IMG/VR virus record: IMGVR_UViG_3300021598_001044
Span: 1-28,488 of that record
DNA: 28,488 nt
Direction: 5' to 3' (one strand)
Origin: a virus
Shown: positions 14,859 to 21,021 of the stretch, in pieces
Numbering within the stretch: position 1 is the first letter of the stretch
Layout of the letters: each line of letters starts with the position of its first letter
Position numbers and translations under genes: made by a program
Notes under the pieces: model-generated
Seen by the model: the letters and a program-made list of their open reading frames with translations, nothing else
Databases searched by the model: none
What the model was told of the DNA's origin: nothing

Positions 14859-15179
14859 TTATGCCGAGAAACTTGACCCACATCCGCATCCGCCTGTGGC
14901 GTTGGGATTTTTAAATGTAAATCCGGATTCCGTCAATGTCTTGACATAATCCAATTCAGCACCTTCAAGATATTGCGCTGAGAAAGGATCAACAATGATT
15001 TTCACATCGGCGGCGGCATCAATGAGCACATCATCATCGGCAGCAACATCTTCCAACATGAGTGTATATTTAAATCCTGAACATCCGCCGGGCATGACAC
15101 CCATGCGATAATGTTGAACATCATGCTCCTTGTTGGCACGGAGTTCTGTGATGGCGTTATCAGTTACGTGAATATTCAT
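14859..15179 (-). CDS. A-type iron-sulfur carrier protein (IscA/ErpA/HesB family)
   Basis: 106 aa, the standard length. The three ligands are visible: C33 in MPGGCSGFKY, and C98 and C100 in GGCGCGSSF near the end, as in IscA/ErpA. VDPFSAQYLEGAELDYV is the family's other landmark. These proteins carry Fe-S clusters or iron to apoproteins. ATG 15179 overlaps the stop of the zinc-finger gene (TAATG). In this genome it could help mature the six radical SAM enzymes at 1-7475 (inference). Confidence 0.93.
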   Translation of the reverse strand: MNIHVTDNAITELRANKEHDVQHYRMGVMPGGCSGFKYTLMLEDVAADDDVLIDAAADVKIIVDPFSAQYLEGAELDYVKTLTESGFTFKNPNATGGCGCGSSFSA

Positions 15180-15412
15180 TATCGTCCTCGGTTAACAAAA
15201 CGAATTAAAGTTTGTACTGCTTGTGTGTTTTCTGGGCGGACAAATTCCAATCGTCCTGCCGTCTTGTGGTCATACACCATGGCGCCTACATATTTCTGAA
15301 CACCCGAACATCCTTTCTGAACACCCGAACATCCCACACATGTTTGTGTGTCAGGGAGTATTTCAAGACGTGCATTAGGAATATAACATTTGCAACGAAC
15401 ACAAGTGCGCAT
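15179..15412 (-). CDS. DksA/TraR-like four-Cys zinc-finger protein with internal 7-aa duplication
   Basis: 77 aa from ATG 15412, chosen because GGAGGTG lies just upstream; an ATG at 15424 overlaps that site. Cysteines C4 and C7 (MRTCVRC) with IPNARLEILPDTQTCVGC make a C4 zinc finger with the IxxxRLExxP spacing of DksA/TraR C-termini. DksA-type proteins act on RNA polymerase. GCSGVQK occurs twice in tandem from a perfect 21-nt duplication, adding a fifth Cys beside the finger. It is the first gene after the promoter at 15442-15470. It may regulate host transcription, but it lacks the DksA coiled coil. Confidence 0.75.
   Translation of the reverse strand: MRTCVRCKCYIPNARLEILPDTQTCVGCSGVQKGCSGVQKYVGAMVYDHKTAGRLEFVRPENTQAVQTLIRFVNRGR
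15293..15334. repeat. Perfect 21-nt tandem duplication inside the zinc-finger gene
   Basis: The unit TTTCTGAACACCCGAACATCC occurs at 15293-15313 and again at 15314-15334. It keeps the reading frame and duplicates GCSGVQK. It probably arose by replication slippage. It repeats the last Cys of the finger, so copy number could vary among relatives. Confidence 0.95.
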
Positions 15413-15441
15413 AAACACCTCCATGATGAAAATATATCTAT

Positions 15442-15470
15442 AATATATCTATGTTACGTGAAAATGTCAA
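15442..15470 (-). promoter_or_regulatory. Sigma70-type promoter for the zinc-finger/IscA/PurA/sulfation polycistron
   Basis: Reverse strand: TTGACA (15470-15465), 17-nt spacer, TATATT (15447-15442). The spacer is AT-rich and unlike the main promoter family. The start of the first gene (15412) is 29 nt after the -10 box. The stop codon of the upstream gene lies 3 nt before the -35 box. No other promoter is evident until 11135, so it may drive about 4.3 kb. Confidence 0.82.
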
Positions 15471-15473
15471 GTC

Positions 15474-16577
15474 CTAAATAAGCGAAAACATTTTAGGGCC
15501 CGCCTCAACTAGATTACGTAAATATGGTGAATATGTTTTGCCTGCCTTTGTGGTTCGTGAGGCAGCTTCCACCTTGGCACGAATTTGTACGATTAAGTTG
15601 GCGGGTGTCATAGATTCGGCATAGAGCTGAACTTTGGGATCTCCTGATTCTGAGACTTTCACAATGAGTTTGGCATTTTTCAAACGAGTGGAGTAAATGT
15701 TAATGAAGTCAGCATCAGAGAATTTTAAATTTTTATATTTTCTATTTTCCAACTTCACCAATTCAATACTGGCATCACCCAACGTGGCACCTTGATATAC
15801 CAATTTGGCAATGTTCTCATAGAACGGTTTATTGTTACTAGAAACAAATTGTTTCATTTGCACTGCGGCTTCTTTATACACAGCGCCCACAGCGGTTTTA
15901 ATCATATTTTTCAGTGCTGCCAAACGTACATCTTCGCGGCTTGAAAACAATTCTTTTTTATCATAACGAAGTGTGGCATTATATTCATTTTCTAGATGTG
16001 CGATGTTCAATCCTAGAATGTCTTTCCAGAGTTTTGTTTGCTTTAGAAATTCATCACCTGAGATTTGTGCAAACTGCTCGCCTCCACCCACCTTCAATGA
16101 AATTTGTCGCTTATACGGTTTATTATTCACCGTGATTTTAATATCCGCCTTAGTACCCTTTTGATCCCCTACACCATCAGAAATAATGGCAACATCATCA
16201 GGTGTTTGATTGCCCAACAATTCAATGATTTCAGATTCCCATGTATCCTCCACATACTGAATTGCGGAATCATATAAATCATTCACTACAGTTCTATTGT
16301 TTCGTTGTTGCAATAACATCTTGGCAGGAGTGGGAATGTTTACATAGAAACGAACATTATCTAGCACCACCTTACCCTTCACAGCGGAAATATCATTTAA
16401 TGTATATGACACCATTGTGGCTTTGCTAAAGAAATCATCCAAGACATCATCCACTTGAGCATGGATTAATTTTGGAGCATCACCTTGTTCACGTTCCACT
16501 TGAAGAAATTTTGCCACTAGAGTGGCACCCAGTATGGCTTCCGCCACATCACCTCGATTGAATTTCTGTATAGTCAT
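15474..16577 (-). CDS. Hypothetical phage protein with possible PD-(D/E)XK nuclease core
   Basis: 367 aa. The N-terminus FNRGDVAEAILGATLVAKF resembles an (F)xRGxxAEAxxGA segment I associate with uncharacterised phage proteins. In the middle, GTKADIKITVNNKPYKRQISLKVGGGEQFAQISG has Asp, then a beta-strand with S-L-K, and QFAQ. This fits a D...(E/Q)xK metal site of restriction-endonuclease-fold proteins. The rest is helical and rich in Lys. No family name can be given with confidence. A DNA-processing role is plausible. Its stop is 3 nt from the next promoter, and its start overlaps the upstream gene's stop by ATGA. Confidence 0.6.
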   Translation of the reverse strand: MTIQKFNRGDVAEAILGATLVAKFLQVEREQGDAPKLIHAQVDDVLDDFFSKATMVSYTLNDISAVKGKVVLDNVRFYVNIPTPAKMLLQQRNNRTVVNDLYDSAIQYVEDTWESEIIELLGNQTPDDVAIISDGVGDQKGTKADIKITVNNKPYKRQISLKVGGGEQFAQISGDEFLKQTKLWKDILGLNIAHLENEYNATLRYDKKELFSSREDVRLAALKNMIKTAVGAVYKEAAVQMKQFVSSNNKPFYENIAKLVYQGATLGDASIELVKLENRKYKNLKFSDADFINIYSTRLKNAKLIVKVSESGDPKVQLYAESMTPANLIVQIRAKVEAASRTTKAGKTYSPYLRNLVEAGPKMFSLI

Positions 16578-17212
16578 AAAGTTTCATCCCGGATAATGTC
16601 GTAATAGAATTTGTTACTATCTTCCGTGGAATATTTCGGTGTGTTCTCCACACGATATTTCTTATCGGAGATGAGGCGGTGCACCACCAAGTCTTTCTTC
16701 ACCGTGAAGCTGGGATCAAAGAAGCGCATTCGATTATTGGGTTGAATGGCGAAATGCCCGGAATCCAACTTTATCACATGCCCGCATTTATGATTGTCTG
16801 CTGTTTCGGCATAGCCATAGCGCAATTCTGAATAATCACCCTGACTCCAATCTATGGTGAATAGATATTCACCCGCATGTTTCACATTGTCTCTATCATA
16901 ATAGATGCATGACAAATGGCTCAAGGCGGCAAATGTGGTTACACTCACGTTGTAGCTGAAAGAATTCCAGAGTTGCAATTGTTCCAAAGGACGATGTTCA
17001 CATTCCTGCCAGCACAAGGCACTGATGGGCACACCCCACCAGACACCCCCATCTTCCATGAGAATGTTGAACAACGTGGCTTCACCCGGCCGGCTCATAA
17101 TGGCGAAGGCAATGCAGGGATAATATTCACCCCACCCGCGTTCATGATTTTGAAGATATTCCCCGCGCACCAAACAACTCATCACGGGAATGTTGGCGTT
17201 TAAATAGGCCAT
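16574..17212 (-). CDS. Conserved T4-like phage protein, MAYLNANIP type
   Basis: 212 aa from ATG 17212, selected because the MAYLNANIPVMSCLVRGEYL start looks like the N-terminus of an uncharacterised protein I recall from T4-like aquatic phages. The longer frame to 17293 would run far into the zinc-ribbon gene. Recognisable blocks are GWGEYYPCIAFAIMSRPGEATLFNILMEDGGVWWGVPISALCW, LQLWNSFSYNVSVTTFAAL, GEYLFTIDW and QPNNRMRFFDPSF. It is soluble and aromatic-rich, with no catalytic motif that I can name. It overlaps the zinc-ribbon gene by 13 nt and the next gene by 4 nt. Function unknown. Confidence 0.8.
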   Translation of the reverse strand: MAYLNANIPVMSCLVRGEYLQNHERGWGEYYPCIAFAIMSRPGEATLFNILMEDGGVWWGVPISALCWQECEHRPLEQLQLWNSFSYNVSVTTFAALSHLSCIYYDRDNVKHAGEYLFTIDWSQGDYSELRYGYAETADNHKCGHVIKLDSGHFAIQPNNRMRFFDPSFTVKKDLVVHRLISDKKYRVENTPKYSTEDSNKFYYDIIRDETL

Positions 17213-17436
17213 TTGTCTCGGGGACAGGCACCGGGGCCCTTGGGCGAGTAAATCTTCTTGGTGATGGGACATCCACAGGCACCGCACTTCCACATTTTAA
17301 TGACGGGCATGAATTCACGTTCATCACAGGTATCGCAAATGTTCGCTCGCTGATTGGCGACATGTTCTTGTTCAGGCGTGGGTTTCCGTGCCCGATGCCA
17401 TGACACAATGATTTCTGAAATGTCAGGTATTTTCAT
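17200..17436 (-). CDS. Small zinc-ribbon protein
   Basis: 78 aa. ANQRANICDTC gives the first Cys pair; KMWKCGACGCPITKK gives the second, with extra Cys; GACPRDKW is the tail. This pattern (NxRxxICxxC ... CxxCGC ... CPxxKW) occurs in short proteins of many T4-like phages. They probably bind zinc and may contact nucleic acid or another protein. I see no good Shine-Dalgarno sequence before ATG 17436. The gene follows a 79-nt gap containing an inverted repeat. Confidence 0.82.
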   Translation of the reverse strand: MKIPDISEIIVSWHRARKPTPEQEHVANQRANICDTCDEREFMPVIKMWKCGACGCPITKKIYSPKGPGACPRDKWPI

Positions 17437-17481
17437 AAGAGAGGGTTCGTGTTAAAGTGGACATTGTTATTTATCTGAGGC

Positions 17482-17520
17482 GGTGAAACATGATATTTCG
17501 TTGTGAAACGATTTTTCACC
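17482..17520 (-). terminator. Inverted repeat just after the lipoprotein stop; possible terminator or processing site
   Basis: GGTGAAA (17482-17488) and TTTCACC (17514-17520) are exact complements, with a second smaller pairing of CGTTT/AAACG inside. On the minus strand the hairpin begins at the lipoprotein stop codon. A run of five A or T follows only weakly, so a classic intrinsic terminator is not certain. A GATAAATA sequence nearby (rc of 17469-17476) resembles a T4 late -10 but is imperfect. Confidence 0.4.
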
Positions 17521-17869
17521 ACCCGGAACTACATCCCCGAATTCTTCCCAGGATGGACACGGTGGCATCATCACCCCATCGCGGATGTGTGGTGCTCCCG
17601 GTGTGATAATCACGATATGTCATGAATACACGAAGAAGTCCCGGGGCAGGCAGAGATTTTCTAATGTCCCAACACACCACGCGCCCCACCTGAGGCGTGA
17701 CGGGAATGCTCAAAGTGTTGACACCCGACACCCAGGTGTCATTCACCACCCCTTCCCAGGCAACATCACTTTCAATGCGCACAATGTATCCTGACATGTT
17801 GGGTGCCAGAACATACATGGGGAAACAGGCAGAGAGAAACACACAACACAGTATCATGTATTTTTTCAT
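17516..17869 (-). CDS. Small lipoprotein
   Basis: 117 aa. The N-terminus MKKYMILCCVFLSACFPMYV is a lipoprotein signal with lipobox LSAC and C15 as the predicted lipidated residue. The mature part is short and beta-rich (YIVRIESDVAWEGVV, TLSIPVTPQVGRVVCWDI, LLRVFMTYRDYH), ending GCSSGW. It should reside in a host membrane facing the periplasm. Phage lipoproteins of this size include outer spanins and superinfection-exclusion proteins, but I cannot assign either. Its ATG overlaps the stop of the membrane-protein gene upstream by 4 nt, suggesting a joint role. Confidence 0.75.
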   Translation of the reverse strand: MKKYMILCCVFLSACFPMYVLAPNMSGYIVRIESDVAWEGVVNDTWVSGVNTLSIPVTPQVGRVVCWDIRKSLPAPGLLRVFMTYRDYHTGSTTHPRWGDDATVSILGRIRGCSSGW

Positions 17870-18075
17870 GAAAACACTCCAACAATGATGAGAATGATGA
17901 GATGAATGATGTAATAGATGATGCCCAACAACAACACAATGGGTGAGAAAAAGAACAATGTTGTGGAAAGAATGGCGAGAATGGGAGGAACATCATGTCC
18001 CTGAGATTTTCGATACAACACCCAGGGTAACAGGGTGATGCATAACAGAAAGATGGAAAACAGTATAAGAGTCAT
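17866..18075 (-). CDS. 69-aa membrane protein (two predicted transmembrane segments)
   Basis: 69 aa. Two long hydrophobic runs are visible: TLILFSIFLLCITLLPWVLY, and ILAILSTTLFFFSPIVLLLGIIYYIIHLIILIIVGVF, separated by the polar loop RKSQGHDVPP. The second run could cross twice. It overlaps the lipoprotein start by 4 nt, so the pair is probably made together in the envelope. It may be a holin or an exclusion protein, which would fit the size, but there is no diagnostic motif. No clear ribosome-binding site before ATG 18075. Confidence 0.68.
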   Translation of the reverse strand: MTLILFSIFLLCITLLPWVLYRKSQGHDVPPILAILSTTLFFFSPIVLLLGIIYYIIHLIILIIVGVFS

Positions 18076-18221
18076 GTTTTGCTGGGAAAAATTTTTTCTA
18101 TAGGGAATTCTGACAATGTATGGAGTTTTTCATGTGAGGGGGAAAGACACGATACCTGTCAATAGGGGGTTTATGTCGCCTTACACACTATGGATGACTA
18201 GAGATTTCCCTACCTCGGTTT

Positions 18222-18308
18222 TCATGTCCTGTCCAGAACATATATCATAACGCCGCCTGCCAGCACTCCTATCGCTAGGATCATCATCAGGATGAGGACA
18301 TTCATCAT
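18222..18308 (-). CDS. 28-aa single-pass membrane peptide
   Basis: Starts ATGATG at 18308, overlapping the stop of the 40-aa gene as ATGA. It reads MMNVLILMMILAIGVLAGGV and ends MIYVLDRT, essentially one transmembrane helix. Such tiny membrane peptides are common in phage early or lysis regions. The start/stop overlap is the main evidence that it is translated. A longer frame to 18515 exists, but it runs over the 40-aa gene and has no start signal. Confidence 0.58.
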   Translation of the reverse strand: MMNVLILMMILAIGVLAGGVMIYVLDRT

Positions 18309-18427
18309 GATGTCACCCCTTGGATGACATCCTTCGCGCGCAGCACCAATTCCGCAAGCAGAATGCCTACAAGGGATCCAGTCAGAGTGGCGCCGAGAAA
18401 TGCAAAGAAATAGGTCACGTTGTCCAT
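18305..18427 (-). CDS. 40-aa single-pass membrane protein
   Basis: ATG 18427 has AGGAG 7 nt upstream, overlapping the end of the preceding gene. The peptide begins MDNVTYFFAFLGATLTGSLV and continues GILLAELVLRAKDVIQGVTS. Its Gly-rich hydrophobic core suits one membrane helix with a short basic/acidic tail. Its stop overlaps the start of the 28-aa membrane peptide. The two probably form a small co-translated membrane pair. No family recognised; holin-like or host-membrane regulator roles are possible. Confidence 0.66.
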   Translation of the reverse strand: MDNVTYFFAFLGATLTGSLVGILLAELVLRAKDVIQGVTS

Positions 18428-18429
18428 AA

Positions 18430-19143
18430 TTAGCTCCTGTTGCGTGTGATGATGACAAACCCATTGTGGTCGTGCTTCTTGGCTTCCCCCTTGCCTCGGA
18501 GTCCCACCCAGACACCCTTGGGGTCCAAGAACCTCAGGTCATGTTCGTCGCCGTCGATAACCGGGCGACCCTTGTATGTAGTAGGGAGCGGCTCGCCCTT
18601 CTTGGTGTCGAACACCACCGCCACGTTGTATCCCTGGAAAAACATCTCCTCTACGTCACCATCATTGCTTTCGCTGCGTGAGAACGTGAGGTGATAGTTT
18701 GCGGGGATGTTTCTGCGGTTCGTGTGCTTGGTGTAATCGTAAAATTGCACCTGCGGAAATGCTGCCATGATGTTTTCATACTGGACACCCTTCACCATGA
18801 CGGGGACCAGTTCCCAGCGCACGTCGGAAGTGAGGTTGAACCGGAATGCCGGGGTGAGCTGCAACCGCTTTGCCTTCCGGATGGCAGCTTCCACGTGCTT
18901 CACCAGCTCCGTGAGGAACTCAGGACGCTCCTCGAAAAACCGCCGGGTCTTGGCGATCCGGGCATCCTGCGTGCGCGTGAACCTGCCATGCCCACTGGTG
19001 TAGAGGCACGCCGTGGTGCATCCTTCGCTCGCGGAACTGCACACCTGATACCCCGAGATCCGCGCCGGGGCAAAATGGATGCCGAAGCTCTTGTACCCGA
19101 GGACTTCGCCCTTCACCAGCTTGGGGTTCACTTCCGTAAACAT
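18430..19143 (-). CDS. Conserved phage protein with GCTTACLYTSG cysteine motif
   Basis: 237 aa from ATG 19143, which overlaps the preceding gene's stop (TAATG); the frame is open for ten more codons but without start signals. Landmarks: CSSASEGCTTACLYTSGHGRFTRTQDARIAKTRRF, FRFNLTSDVRWE, VQFYDYTKHTNRR, YHLTFSRSESN, NVAVVFDTKKGEPLP and LRFLDPKGVWVGLRGKG. I recall similar uncharacterised proteins in unrelated phages and plasmids, possibly related to the gene-product-88 group, but I am unsure of the name. The closely spaced Cys residues may bind metal. The dense conserved motifs suggest an enzyme. The gene is GC-rich compared with the left of the window. Confidence 0.75.
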   Translation of the reverse strand: MFTEVNPKLVKGEVLGYKSFGIHFAPARISGYQVCSSASEGCTTACLYTSGHGRFTRTQDARIAKTRRFFEERPEFLTELVKHVEAAIRKAKRLQLTPAFRFNLTSDVRWELVPVMVKGVQYENIMAAFPQVQFYDYTKHTNRRNIPANYHLTFSRSESNDGDVEEMFFQGYNVAVVFDTKKGEPLPTTYKGRPVIDGDEHDLRFLDPKGVWVGLRGKGEAKKHDHNGFVIITRNRS

Positions 19144-19316
19144 TAGCGGGTCTCCTTGCAGTGAGCATTCCACTTATCGGCTGCCTGAGCCATGCGAACC
19201 AGCTCCTGCTCAATATCCGCGGTCGCAGTGCGCGAGTTTCGGACAAGGTAGAGGAGAACGGGAACCAGTGATTCCCACGTGGGCGTTGCGTCGATGGTCT
19301 TGGTCGTTTTAGTCAT
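19143..19316 (-). CDS. 57-aa hypothetical protein, probably from a leaderless mRNA
   Basis: ATG 19316 lies 7 nt after the -10 box of the promoter at 19324-19352, so transcription should begin at or next to the start codon. It reads MTKTTKTIDATPTWESLVPV and ends WNAHCKETR, with a helical, acidic C-terminal half. A longer in-frame extension through the promoter is not credible. Its stop TAA overlaps the start of the next gene. Function unknown. Confidence 0.65.
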   Translation of the reverse strand: MTKTTKTIDATPTWESLVPVLLYLVRNSRTATADIEQELVRMAQAADKWNAHCKETR

Positions 19317-19323
19317 ATAGCGT

Positions 19324-19352
19324 AATATAGCACCCTGGGAACCATTTGTCAA
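19324..19352 (-). promoter_or_regulatory. Family promoter P1 (leaderless gene 19143-19316)
   Basis: Reverse strand TTGACA (19352-19347), 17-nt spacer beginning AATGGTTCCC and ending GGTGC, TATATT (19329-19324). ATG is 7 nt downstream. A TAAGTGC/GCACTTA dyad lies 8 nt upstream of the -35 box. Confidence 0.88.
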
Positions 19353-19360
19353 GCCCTGGC

Positions 19361-19385
19361 TAAGTGCTTGATGTATATGCACTTA
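19361..19385. repeat. 25-nt dyad (TAAGTGC...GCACTTA), copy 1
   Basis: Perfect 7-nt arms separated by 11 nt, immediately upstream of promoter P1. The same 25-nt layout recurs at 19400, 21408, 22512 and 26420. Confidence 0.85.
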
Positions 19386-19389
19386 CGGG

Positions 19390-19432
19390 CGCGAGGGGAT
19401 AAGTGCTTACGTCCCATGCACTTAGCCTCGCG
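19390..19432. repeat. Extended dyad (copy 2) at the end of the ATPase gene
   Basis: The inner 25-nt TAAGTGC/GCACTTA dyad (19400-19424) is enclosed by CGCGAGG (19390-19396) and CCTCGCG (19426-19432). The stop codon of the ATPase gene is inside the arm. The hairpin could end or protect the ATPase transcript, but no U-tract follows on the minus strand. Confidence 0.75.
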
Positions 19433-20261
19433 TCAAGAGAACCCGTCCCATGCGCTCCCAGTCCGTGGGGTGACTCTTGGCAAGCGCGCAGAGCTTCATG
19501 ACCGTACGCAGACTCAGCTCACGCAGGTCGTCCCGATGCTGCTTAATGAAGGCGAGAATCTTATTCCCAACGTCTGGCTTGACATTTTCCCGCGCAAAGA
19601 GCTTGCCGCCCGTGGCAATGTGCTCGATCCAGAGACTAATGGCCTGACGGTCATGGAGACGCAGATCCAAGTAGAGGCTACGTGACATGAGCGCCTCGAA
19701 ATGCGTGACATACTTATTCCCGCCCATGTCCACATACTTCTGGAAGTCAAGGTTGGAAATGAAAATGAATGAGCCGTGAAATTCATAGCTCTGCGGAACA
19801 TCATCCTGCTTGAGCGTGTGACTGTCCTTGAGCCAGGACACGCGGCGATTGGCGCTGGAGTCGCAGAGCGCCTTGAGGATGTTGAGTGCGTCCTCATCGG
19901 TGAAGATGCTATCGGCGTCATCCAGGACAATCACGTTGCCGTGCTTGCGATTGCGATACCCGAGCTTGTAGAGCTCGACCGCGCTGATGGCGCCCGACAC
20001 CGACTCCGTGACAATGTTCGGGGTGTTCTCAAGGATGTTGCTCACCGTGTAGGTCTTGCCTACGCCTGGGGCACCCGTCACCACCATGCTGCGAATGTCA
20101 CCCTTGGTGCTACCCTGCGTGAGCTTGCCCAACATGTCGAAACGATCCTTGAGGTCGGTGAGAACCTCGATATCGGTGCGAGCCTTGACAGTCGCCTTCG
20201 AGGCGCGCTCGGCGAGCATCTGCTTGGAGGGACGACCACGACGCTTAATCTGGAGAGACAT
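19422..20261 (-). CDS. AAA+ ATPase with N-terminal AT-hook-like motif
   Basis: 279 aa. Residues 6-13 (KRRGRPSK) match an AT-hook core (RGRP). Walker A is GAPGVGKT at 63-70; Walker B is VIVLDDAD with D115-D116; sensor 1 is FIFISN; and an arginine finger is probable in MSRS. The C-terminal part is a helical lid. The protein looks like a compact AAA+ loader or remodeller, perhaps for helicase loading or DNA handling. It has its own promoter P2 and AGGAACT before the start. Its stop lies in a hairpin. High GC relative to the left half of the window. Confidence 0.85.
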   Translation of the reverse strand: MSLQIKRRGRPSKQMLAERASKATVKARTDIEVLTDLKDRFDMLGKLTQGSTKGDIRSMVVTGAPGVGKTYTVSNILENTPNIVTESVSGAISAVELYKLGYRNRKHGNVIVLDDADSIFTDEDALNILKALCDSSANRRVSWLKDSHTLKQDDVPQSYEFHGSFIFISNLDFQKYVDMGGNKYVTHFEALMSRSLYLDLRLHDRQAISLWIEHIATGGKLFARENVKPDVGNKILAFIKQHRDDLRELSLRTVMKLCALAKSHPTDWERMGRVLLTRG

Positions 20262-20302
20262 AGTTCCTGGGATGTGTGTTGTGTTGAGTGACTATACTGC
20301 GT

Positions 20303-20331
20303 AATCTAGCACCGTTTCAACCATTTGTCAA
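20303..20331 (-). promoter_or_regulatory. Family promoter P2 (AAA+ ATPase)
   Basis: Reverse strand TTGACA (20331-20326), 17-nt spacer AATGGTTGAAACGGTGC, TAGATT (20308-20303). The start codon is 41 nt downstream with AGGAACT before it. The stop codon of the preceding gene is 3 nt from the -35 box. Confidence 0.85.
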
Positions 20332-20334
20332 GCC

Positions 20335-20517
20335 CTACTCCTCAGAGTAGGATCCTGAATAGATGGCTTCGCAGTCATCATACCCCCACCCGTCGCCTGG
20401 GGCATCATAGGAGTAGCAAGCCTCCGTCTGGCACTTCTCCGAGCAAAACTCCGCACTTCCCGTGAAGGTCCCCACCTCATGCTCGCCGCACACCTTGCAC
20501 ATCGGGACATGGTACAT
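20335..20517 (-). CDS. 60-aa Cys-rich protein, probable zinc finger
   Basis: 60 aa. MCKVCGEHEVGTFTGSAEFCSEKC has two Cys pairs (CxxC and CxxxC) spaced like a treble-clef or MYND-type zinc finger. A further Cys and an acidic, Tyr-rich tail ending SGSYSEE follow. AAAGGAG lies 8 nt before ATG 20517, a strong ribosome-binding site. The gene has its own promoter P3 and a 27-nt leader. Function unknown; phage zinc fingers of this size often bind host proteins or RNA. Confidence 0.75.
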   Translation of the reverse strand: MYHVPMCKVCGEHEVGTFTGSAEFCSEKCQTEACYSYDAPGDGWGYDDCEAIYSGSYSEE

Positions 20518-20544
20518 GCTTAATCTCCTTTAAGTGTATACTGT

Positions 20545-20573
20545 AATATAGCACCCCAGGAACCATTTGTCAA
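20545..20573 (-). promoter_or_regulatory. Family promoter P3 (zinc-finger gene 20335-20517)
   Basis: Reverse strand TTGACA (20573-20568), spacer AATGGTTCCTGGGGTGC, TATATT (20550-20545). The gene start is 27 nt downstream and carries AAAGGAG. Confidence 0.88.
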
Positions 20574-20576
20574 GCC

Positions 20577-20753
20577 CTAGGCGTAAATGGGTTTCGACCA
20601 AATTTCCCGGTCCAGGCGCTCATTCAGGAGCTGGCAGAAGTGCACCGCCATGTGCTTGAGTTCGGGGTTCCACGTATTAATCGTGGAGTTGGTGCGCACG
20701 TCCACGACGGCGATGCCGTCGGGGTATTCTCGGATTTGGTAAATGTTCATCAT
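20577..20753 (-). CDS. 58-aa hypothetical protein, probably from a leaderless mRNA
   Basis: Starts ATGATG at 20753, only 7 nt after the -10 box of P4. It reads MMNIYQIREYPDGIAVVDVR and ends REIWSKPIYA. The first half is beta-like and the second half helical (HMAVHFCQLLNERLDR). The frame continues upstream through the promoter to a TTG inside the -35 box, which I reject as a start. Its TAG stop is 3 nt from P3. Function unknown. Confidence 0.68.
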   Translation of the reverse strand: MMNIYQIREYPDGIAVVDVRTNSTINTWNPELKHMAVHFCQLLNERLDREIWSKPIYA

Positions 20754-20760
20754 ACCATGT

Positions 20761-20789
20761 AATATAGCACCCGGGGAACCATTTGTCAA
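20761..20789 (-). promoter_or_regulatory. Family promoter P4 (leaderless gene 20577-20753)
   Basis: Reverse strand TTGACA (20789-20784), spacer AATGGTTCCCCGGGTGC, TATATT (20766-20761). ATG follows the -10 box by 7 nt. Confidence 0.88.
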
Positions 20790-20793
20790 GTGC

Positions 20794-20985
20794 TCACCAG
20801 GATCGGGGTGGGTGCCCCCGCTCCACTGCCTGATAATAGGTTTTCAGGAAATCCGCGGCAGCGCGCGCCTCGGTGTAGGTGCGGTACACGGTGTCCTGCG
20901 CCAGACCCGTCACCATGTTAATGACGTACCACGTGGAGGCGAAGCCCTCAACCTCAGCGAACCGATTAATGGTGTATGTTTTCAT
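20794..20985 (-). CDS. 63-aa hypothetical protein, probably from a leaderless mRNA
   Basis: ATG 20985 lies 7 nt after the -10 box of P5 (TATATTACAGTATATG). It reads MKTYTINRFAEVEGFASTWY and ends GHPPRSW, with a helical RTYTEARAAADFLKTYYQAV segment. The layout (beta strands, then one helix) is like that of the 58-aa gene downstream, so the two may be distant paralogs. The TGA stop lies 5 nt from P4. Function unknown. Confidence 0.68.
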   Translation of the reverse strand: MKTYTINRFAEVEGFASTWYVINMVTGLAQDTVYRTYTEARAAADFLKTYYQAVERGHPPRSW

Positions 20986-20992
20986 ATACTGT

Positions 20993-21021
20993 AATATAGC
21001 ACCGGATTCCGGGTTTGTCAA
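20993..21021 (-). promoter_or_regulatory. Family promoter P5 (leaderless gene 20794-20985)
   Basis: Reverse strand TTGACA (21021-21016), spacer AACCCGGAATCCGGTGC, TATATT (20998-20993). The spacer contains the dyad CCGGAATCCGG. The TGA stop of the 114-aa gene is within the -35 hexamer. Confidence 0.87.

Noticed and set aside
18076-18221. TTGACA at 18162-18157 (minus strand) as a promoter for the 69-aa membrane gene
   Set aside because: No -10-like hexamer lies 16-18 nt downstream; the 146-nt gap has no other clear element.
18181-18225. 14-aa ORF overlapping the 28-aa peptide stop as ATGA
   Set aside because: Too short to judge; the peptide has no notable features and the following region holds no gene.
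18691-19146. Rightward 151-aa ORF opposite the Cys-motif gene
   Set aside because: Antisense shadow; no family motif and no ribosome-binding site, whereas the minus-strand frame is coherent.
19776-20291. Rightward 171-aa ORF over the AAA+ ATPase gene
   Set aside because: It is an antisense shadow of a gene with clear Walker motifs in a GC-rich region where stops are rare.
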